From Halorubrum salipaludis (GTDB lineage Archaea > Halobacteriota > Halobacteria > Halobacteriales > Haloferacaceae), in contig NZ_NSKC01000008.1 of NCBI RefSeq assembly GCF_002286985.1, positions 62,001 through 126,000 on the forward strand: 64,000 bases of DNA, given 5' to 3'. Below are positions 60,146 to 64,000 of the stretch, piece after piece. The position numbers were made by a program, and so were the translations under genes. Below the pieces are notes generated by a model. It was not told the DNA's origin, ran no database searches, and saw only the letters and a list, made by a program, of their open reading frames with translations. Positions within the stretch are counted from its first letter, which is position 1. Each line of letters starts with the position of its first letter.

Positions 60146-60808
60146 TCACACCGCACCGAGCGCGTAGGCGATCTGCCCGACCCCGGCGACGACGAGCAGC
60201 GCGCCCGCGACCGTAGTGAACCGGTCGACGCCTCCGGCGACCGCGCCCGCGCCCACCCGGTGGCCGACCGCGGTCGCAACCGTCACCGCCAGCATCAGCC
60301 CGGCGAAGCTCCCCGCGTAGCTCGCGAGGGTGGCCGCGGCGCCGGCGGTCCCGAGCGTCATCGACTGGACCGCGACCGCGAGGAACAACGGGAGCACGCA
60401 GGCGGTCGCGGCCAGCGCGTAGAGGGCGCCGAAGAGGCCGAACCCGAGGACGCTCGTCCGTCGCTCCGGAAGCGAGACGTGCGCGCCGAGGCTCCAGCCT
60501 GAGAGGACGACGGCACCGAGGGCGACGAGCGCGACGCCGACGAGTGGCTCCACGACGGGAAGCAGTCGCTCGACGGCCTCTCCGGCGGCGAGCGCGAGCC
60601 CGGAGAGGGCGCCGAAGACGAGGAGCGCCCCGATCGCCGCCGCGAGGCCGCGCACGGCGGCGCCCGCGAGCGGGACGCCTCCCTCATCGACCGCCGCGGC
60701 GTAGTACCCCACGTAGCCGGGCAGCAGCGCGTAGGCGCACGGCGAGAAGAACGTCGCGGCGCCCGCCCCGAGCGCGAAGGACGCGGTCCCGGCGAGTTCG
60801 GCGGTCAT
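60146..60808 (-). CDS. ccdA: CcdA/DsbD-type cytochrome c biogenesis membrane protein
   Basis: A 220-residue protein with six membrane helices that passes reducing power across the membrane. Its redox Cys pair is visible: FFSPCAYALLPGYVGYYAAA (helix 1, Cys 24) and ATACVLPLFLAVAVQS (helix 4). The expected partner is the TlpA-like thioredoxin gene just upstream (4-bp gap). In this cluster the pair probably keeps Cys or Cu sites of exported copper proteins reduced, or supports cytochrome maturation. Length and topology match CcdA exactly. It is the last gene of the reverse-strand nirK block. Confidence 0.92.
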   Translation of the reverse strand: MTAELAGTASFALGAGAATFFSPCAYALLPGYVGYYAAAVDEGGVPLAGAAVRGLAAAIGALLVFGALSGLALAAGEAVERLLPVVEPLVGVALVALGAVVLSGWSLGAHVSLPERRTSVLGFGLFGALYALAATACVLPLFLAVAVQSMTLGTAGAAATLASYAGSFAGLMLAVTVATAVGHRVGAGAVAGGVDRFTTVAGALLVVAGVGQIAYALGAV

Positions 60809-60812
60809 GCTG

Positions 60813-61331
60813 TCACCTCGCGGCCGCGATCCGTTCCCGCAGTTGCTCCGCGGACTGGTGCCCCCGCGCGGCCGAGACGATCCGGTTGTCGGCGTCGAGC
60901 ACGACGGTGTACGGGACGCCGGCGGCGTCGAGGCGCTCGGTGAGCGTCAGCTCCGGATCGTAGGCGACCGGCCAGTCGCCGCCGTGGTCGCGCCACCAGT
61001 CAGCCACGTCTGCCTCCGTCACCGTCTGACCGACCGGCTCGTTCGTCACGGAGACGACCTGCGCGTCCGCGACACTCGCGGCGACCTCGCTCAGCGGCGC
61101 CATCGAGCGCTTGCAGACGCTACACCACGTGGCGAACACCTCGACGAGGGTGACGTGGCCGCGCACGGGGACCGTCTCGGTCCCGGTCGGGCTTCCGGGC
61201 GCCTCGATCCGCGGCAGATCGACTGGCGCGACCGCGCCGTCCCCGCCGAGGGAGCCGCCGTAAACGGCACCGGCGCCGAGGCCGGCGACGCCGAGCCCGG
61301 CCGCGCCCGCGAGGAGGTCGCGTCGGCGCAT
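60813..61331 (-). CDS. TlpA-like secreted thioredoxin
   Basis: A 172-residue exported thiol-disulfide protein. The N-terminus MRRRDLLAGAAGLGVAGLGA is a twin-arginine signal. The active site is EVFATWCSVCKRSMAPLSEV (CxxC at about residues 70-73), followed by the cis-Pro region GVPYTVVLDADNRIVSAARG. The sequence is shorter than typical TlpA. It is packed between SCO1 (1 bp) and ccdA (4 bp), a classic arrangement in which CcdA reduces the thioredoxin and that in turn reduces SCO1 or apo-copper proteins. Confidence 0.92.
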   Translation of the reverse strand: MRRRDLLAGAAGLGVAGLGAGAVYGGSLGGDGAVAPVDLPRIEAPGSPTGTETVPVRGHVTLVEVFATWCSVCKRSMAPLSEVAASVADAQVVSVTNEPVGQTVTEADVADWWRDHGGDWPVAYDPELTLTERLDAAGVPYTVVLDADNRIVSAARGHQSAEQLRERIAAAR

Positions 61332-61332
61332 C

Positions 61333-62052
61333 TCACCACCTCTCGCGGAGCGTCCGGACGTCGTCCACGACGTCTGCGGGGTTCGGAACCTGTCCGGTGT
61401 AGGCCCGCTCGACGTAGCCGTCCGCGTTCGCCAGGACGATCAGGTTCGTGTGGACGTACGCCATGTTCTCTGCGTCCCGGTCCTCCTTCGGGATGTACTC
61501 GTACGCGACGCCGAACGCGTCAGTGACGACCGTGCGGGCGCGCTCGTCGCCCTCCGGTCGGAGGAACCACCAGTTGCCGGCCTCGCGGTCGACGCCGCGG
61601 TCCTCGCCGTACGACTCGAGCTCGGCGGCGGTGTCGTGTTCGGGGTCGAACGTCACCGGCAGGAACGCCATCTCGTCGGCGAACCCCTCCGCGACCGACT
61701 CCGCCTGCACCTGCACGAGGTTGGCGGTCAGCGCCGGACAGGTCATCGAACACCGGGCGAACACGAAGGTGAGCATCGCGTGGCGGTCACCGACGAACTC
61801 CCGCGTCGATACCTCCCGGTCGTGCAGCGGCGCCGGGACCGAGACCTCGGGGAGCTCTTCGCCGTGGATCGGGTACGGGAGGTCGGCATCGGACCGCTTC
61901 TCGTAGTTCTCCGGCGGGTCCAGCGCGACATCCTCAGCGGCGCCGGTGGACCCGAGCGGGAGTCCGGAACAGCCGGCCAGCGAAACGCCGAGCGCGGCCG
62001 TGCCGGCGCTTCGGAGGAACGTTCGGCGATCGATCGGGAGTGTGGGTGACAT
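61333..62052 (-). CDS. SCO1/SenC copper chaperone lipoprotein
   Basis: A 239-residue exported copper-handling protein. A Tat signal with lipobox is seen: IDRRTFLRSAGTAALGVSLA then GCSG (Cys about residue 29). The copper site has both Cys in FARCSMTCPALTANLVQVQ (CxxxC) and the distal His in NMAYVHTNLIVLANADGYVE. SCO proteins insert copper into Cu-A centres and related sites. Here the nearby targets are copper nitrite reductase and halocyanin. The start is the MSPTLPID methionine; upstream frame has no signal-like character. It follows halocyanin by 50 bp and abuts tlpA. Confidence 0.93.
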   Translation of the reverse strand: MSPTLPIDRRTFLRSAGTAALGVSLAGCSGLPLGSTGAAEDVALDPPENYEKRSDADLPYPIHGEELPEVSVPAPLHDREVSTREFVGDRHAMLTFVFARCSMTCPALTANLVQVQAESVAEGFADEMAFLPVTFDPEHDTAAELESYGEDRGVDREAGNWWFLRPEGDERARTVVTDAFGVAYEYIPKEDRDAENMAYVHTNLIVLANADGYVERAYTGQVPNPADVVDDVRTLRERW

Positions 62053-62102
62053 GGGTGCGTCGATTGGGTAGTGTAGTTGTCGCGTGCGGTTCGTCGTTCG
62101 AC

Positions 62103-62708
62103 CTATCCGTCGAGCGCCTCGCGGCACCGGGCGTCGTACTCGGCCACGGTGTCCGCCGCGAGTCCGGGCAGCTCGTCGGCGTCCCGCTCGATCGCCGGTT
62201 CGCCGTCGAGGTCGGGTTCGCCGACCACAACGCGGCCGACGTTGCCGAACGACTCGTGGGTGCCACAGAGCACGACCGTGTCGGCGTAGTCGTAGACGCC
62301 CTCGGTCTCGAAGGTGACTGAGAACCGGCTCCCGTCGCGGATGAGGTCGCTCGACCACGGCTCGGCGTCCTCGGGGATGCGCCGGTGGTCTCCGTGCGTC
62401 TCGGGATGATAGCTCGCGACGGCGTTCCGCTGGCCGCCCCCGACCCACGTGACCGTGCCGCCGACCTCGACGTGGACGATCCCCGGTTCGAGCGACGGAC
62501 TCGGGATCGAGGCGATCGAGACGATCGCCTCGGGCGCCGGAGTACCGAGCGTCCCGGCATCGGTCGTCGCCCCGCCGACGTCCCCGTCAGAGCCGGTCGC
62601 GCCGTCGTCGGAGCCGCTCGCGGCGCTCCCGAGGCAGCCAGCGAGACCGAGCGCGGCCACCGATCCGCCGAGTTCGAGCACGCGACGGCGCGTCTGTGAC
62701 TTCGTCAT
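62103..62708 (-). CDS. Halocyanin-type blue copper protein
   Basis: A 201-residue exported cupredoxin, likely the electron donor to NirK. A Tat lipoprotein signal (TRRRVLELGGSVAALGLAGC) leads to a disordered Gly/Ser/Asp linker and the cupredoxin domain from ~residue 75. The C-terminal copper loop is VLCGTHESFGNVGRVVVGEP: Cys and His are in place, but the Met usual in halocyanins (CxxHxxxGM) is replaced by Asn. A His-rich SYHPETHGDHRRIPED at ~98-113 should supply the first His. The paralogous form with H-rich 'YHPE' is seen near haloarchaeal denitrification genes. It follows nirK by 37 bp. Confidence 0.88.
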   Translation of the reverse strand: MTKSQTRRRVLELGGSVAALGLAGCLGSAASGSDDGATGSDGDVGGATTDAGTLGTPAPEAIVSIASIPSPSLEPGIVHVEVGGTVTWVGGGQRNAVASYHPETHGDHRRIPEDAEPWSSDLIRDGSRFSVTFETEGVYDYADTVVLCGTHESFGNVGRVVVGEPDLDGEPAIERDADELPGLAADTVAEYDARCREALDG

Positions 62709-62745
62709 GGGCCTGAAGGTTCGAGTGCCGGGTCACCCCGTGCGG

Positions 62746-63870
62746 TTACTCGCCGTCGGGGTTCGAGTCGAAGATGTCCGTGTCCTCTTCCCCCTGCACG
62801 TCGAGCACGCCGAGGACACCCTTCCGAACGACTCGGCTCAGGGAGTGGTCGACGAGCTTGATCGGGCCGGGGACCGGCGTCTCGATCTCCGCGGCGGTGA
62901 CGGTGCCGGGCGCGACCGGCGTCGTCTCCACGTAGCGGGCGGGGTCCGAGACGAGGTCGCCGTCGCGGTAGAGCTTGTCCCAGACGTTGCCGATGGCGTG
63001 CCACGAGCTGCTGAGGTTCGGGCCGCCGTTGGACATGAAGATCCGGACCCGATCGCCCTGATCGATCGGGATCCGACCGTTGCCCGACTCGGTGAACGCG
63101 TACGCCTCGCCGTTGTATGTCACGTACGTCGGATTCTCGGCCTTGGCGGCGTCGAGGTCGAACTCGTGGTGCCCCTCCTCGCCGGGCTCGCCGTTCGTGT
63201 AGATCTCGTGTTGACCGAAGTAGAGCTCGCGGTCGACCTCCGGGAGCCCGTCTTTCGGCTCGACGAGGATGGAGCCGAACATCCCGGCGCTGATGTGGTG
63301 GTCCATGTTCGGGACCGCGCAGTGGTAGATGTGGACGCCGGGGTAGGTGGCCTTGTACTGAATGGTCGCCTCCTCGCCGGGCGCGATCGTCGTGTGATCC
63401 GCCCCGCCACCGGGCCCGTACACCGCGTGGAAGTCCATGTTGTGGGGCATCCCGCTGTCCTCGGGGTTCTTCAGGGTGAAGTTCACCGTATCGCCCCGGC
63501 GGACGCGGACCATCGGCCCGGGCACCTGCCCGTCGAAGGTCATGTAGTCGAAGGTGACGCCGGGCTCGATCTCGGCGGTCACCTCCGTCGTCTCCATGGT
63601 AACCTCGTGCGTGCGCGGCTCGTCCCAGTCGACGGGGTCGGGCACGTCCGTCGGGTCCGCGGCGATGCGGTCCACGTCGACGTCCGCGGCCGGATCGAGC
63701 GAGGTCGCCTCGGCCGACGCCTCCCCGCTCTCGTCGCCTCCCGTCTCGTCCGAGGACGCCGTGGCGGCGTCGGTCTGTCTGCCGCCCGTGCAGCCCGCGA
63801 ACGCGGCCGCGGCGCCGATACCCGCCGTCTTCAGGAACGCACGCCGATTGGTGTGGGAATGTCGGGTCAT
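62746..63870 (-). CDS. nirK: Copper-containing nitrite reductase
   Basis: Reduces nitrite to nitric oxide outside the membrane during denitrification. The 374-residue protein has a Tat lipoprotein signal (NRRAFLKTAGIGAAAAFAGC), a disordered linker to ~residue 75 and two cupredoxin domains. Type 1 copper ligands: PHNMDFHAV (His), IYHCAVPNMDHHISAGMF (Cys, His, Met). Type 2 ligands: the His of DFHAV, the His of YHCAV and the His of SSSWHAIGNVWDK. All are intact. The start is the second methionine of MEGDPMTRHSH, preceded by GGAGGGAGACC. It heads the block nirK-halocyanin-sco-tlpA-ccdA. Confidence 0.96.
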   Translation of the reverse strand: MTRHSHTNRRAFLKTAGIGAAAAFAGCTGGRQTDAATASSDETGGDESGEASAEATSLDPAADVDVDRIAADPTDVPDPVDWDEPRTHEVTMETTEVTAEIEPGVTFDYMTFDGQVPGPMVRVRRGDTVNFTLKNPEDSGMPHNMDFHAVYGPGGGADHTTIAPGEEATIQYKATYPGVHIYHCAVPNMDHHISAGMFGSILVEPKDGLPEVDRELYFGQHEIYTNGEPGEEGHHEFDLDAAKAENPTYVTYNGEAYAFTESGNGRIPIDQGDRVRIFMSNGGPNLSSSWHAIGNVWDKLYRDGDLVSDPARYVETTPVAPGTVTAAEIETPVPGPIKLVDHSLSRVVRKGVLGVLDVQGEEDTDIFDSNPDGE

Positions 63871-63907
63871 TGGGTCTCCCTCCAATTGGTATTTGCCGGG
63901 GGAACCC

Positions 63908-63954
63908 CGTATAACCGCACAAATGTTCTCAGTTCGTGAGTAAATCTCTGAACA
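63908..63954 (-). promoter_or_regulatory. nirK promoter with inverted repeat upstream of TATA
   Basis: On the reverse strand GTTATAC (63914-63908) serves as a TATA box about 40 bp before the ATG, leaving a short leader with GGAGG. Upstream of it, TGTTCTCAG (63924-63932) and CTCTGAACA (63946-63954) form an imperfect inverted repeat (7 of 9 positions). That is where an activator for anaerobic or nitrite response would bind. A second AT-rich run CTTTAAGTAAAAAC (63963-63976) is further upstream. Confidence 0.4.
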
Positions 63955-64000
63955 TCATCGCCGTTTTTACTTAAAGGGTATCCGGATCTAATACCGGCGA

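Noticed and set aside
1..64000. tRNA or rRNA genes
   Set aside because: I scanned both strands for T-arm motifs (GTTCGAAT, GTTCAAAT types) with a matching acceptor stem and found none. A tool-based search would be needed to exclude an intron-containing tRNA.

Overview
The window looks like chromosomal DNA of a halophilic archaeon (class Halobacteria), most likely Halorubrum or a close relative. The signs are very high GC, strongly acidic proteins (Asp/Glu-rich, Lys-poor), haloarchaea-specific families (TbsP, DUF7344-like regulators, DUF1102 envelope proteins, halocyanin) and archaeal information-processing genes (priS with Gins51, NMD3, PDCD5, CDKAL1-type methylthiotransferase). Promoters are TATA-type, and several starts lie about 25-30 bp after a TATA box, as expected for leaderless mRNAs. 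I saw no rRNA, tRNA, CRISPR array or transposase gene.

Layout. 0-13.9 kb: housekeeping and metabolic genes (DUF3054, glyA, tbsP, a fused YcaO protein, cupin, beta-RFAP-synthase-like GHMP protein, a degenerate RecA-like ATPase, two zinc-motif proteins, a MOT1-type transporter, an aminotransferase, a YdjM-type membrane protein, an inositol monophosphatase). 14-27.2 kb: a surface-structure island with a type IV pilin, nine DUF1102/TasA-like secreted paralogues in two reverse-strand blocks (one carries a von Willebrand A domain), two paralogous membrane-anchored winged-helix regulators and a small co-transcribed secreted protein. Part of it (about 14.6-17.7 kb) is visibly less GC-rich. 27.2-46.2 kb: beta-CASP nuclease, Gins51-priS operon, PadR regulator, aminotransferase, RdgB, deaminase, DUF4382 lipoprotein, BolA, fumC, sucCD and a hybrid histidine kinase. 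46.2-59.6 kb: methylthiotransferase, a membrane histidine kinase, acyl-CoA ligase, XPD/DinG helicase, NMD3, PDCD5, a PP-loop ATPase, a ferritin-like protein, hisS and a CNNM/CBS protein. 59.6 kb to the end: an SRPBCC protein, then a reverse-strand denitrification block nirK - halocyanin - SCO1 - TlpA - CcdA, in which the last three fit copper and thiol handling for the first two.

The most unusual feature is a family of four intergenic elements (about 5.09-5.52, 10.58-11.08, 31.50-31.82 and, inverted, 53.78-54.15 kb). They share conserved blocks but differ in the sequence of a 19-20 bp stem whose two arms change together, so pairing is kept in all four. Each copy also carries its own set of perfect short hairpins, and three have a TTATAA box at a fixed distance from the first conserved block. 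This points to a structured RNA or a non-autonomous element under selection for folding. I do not recognise it as a named family.
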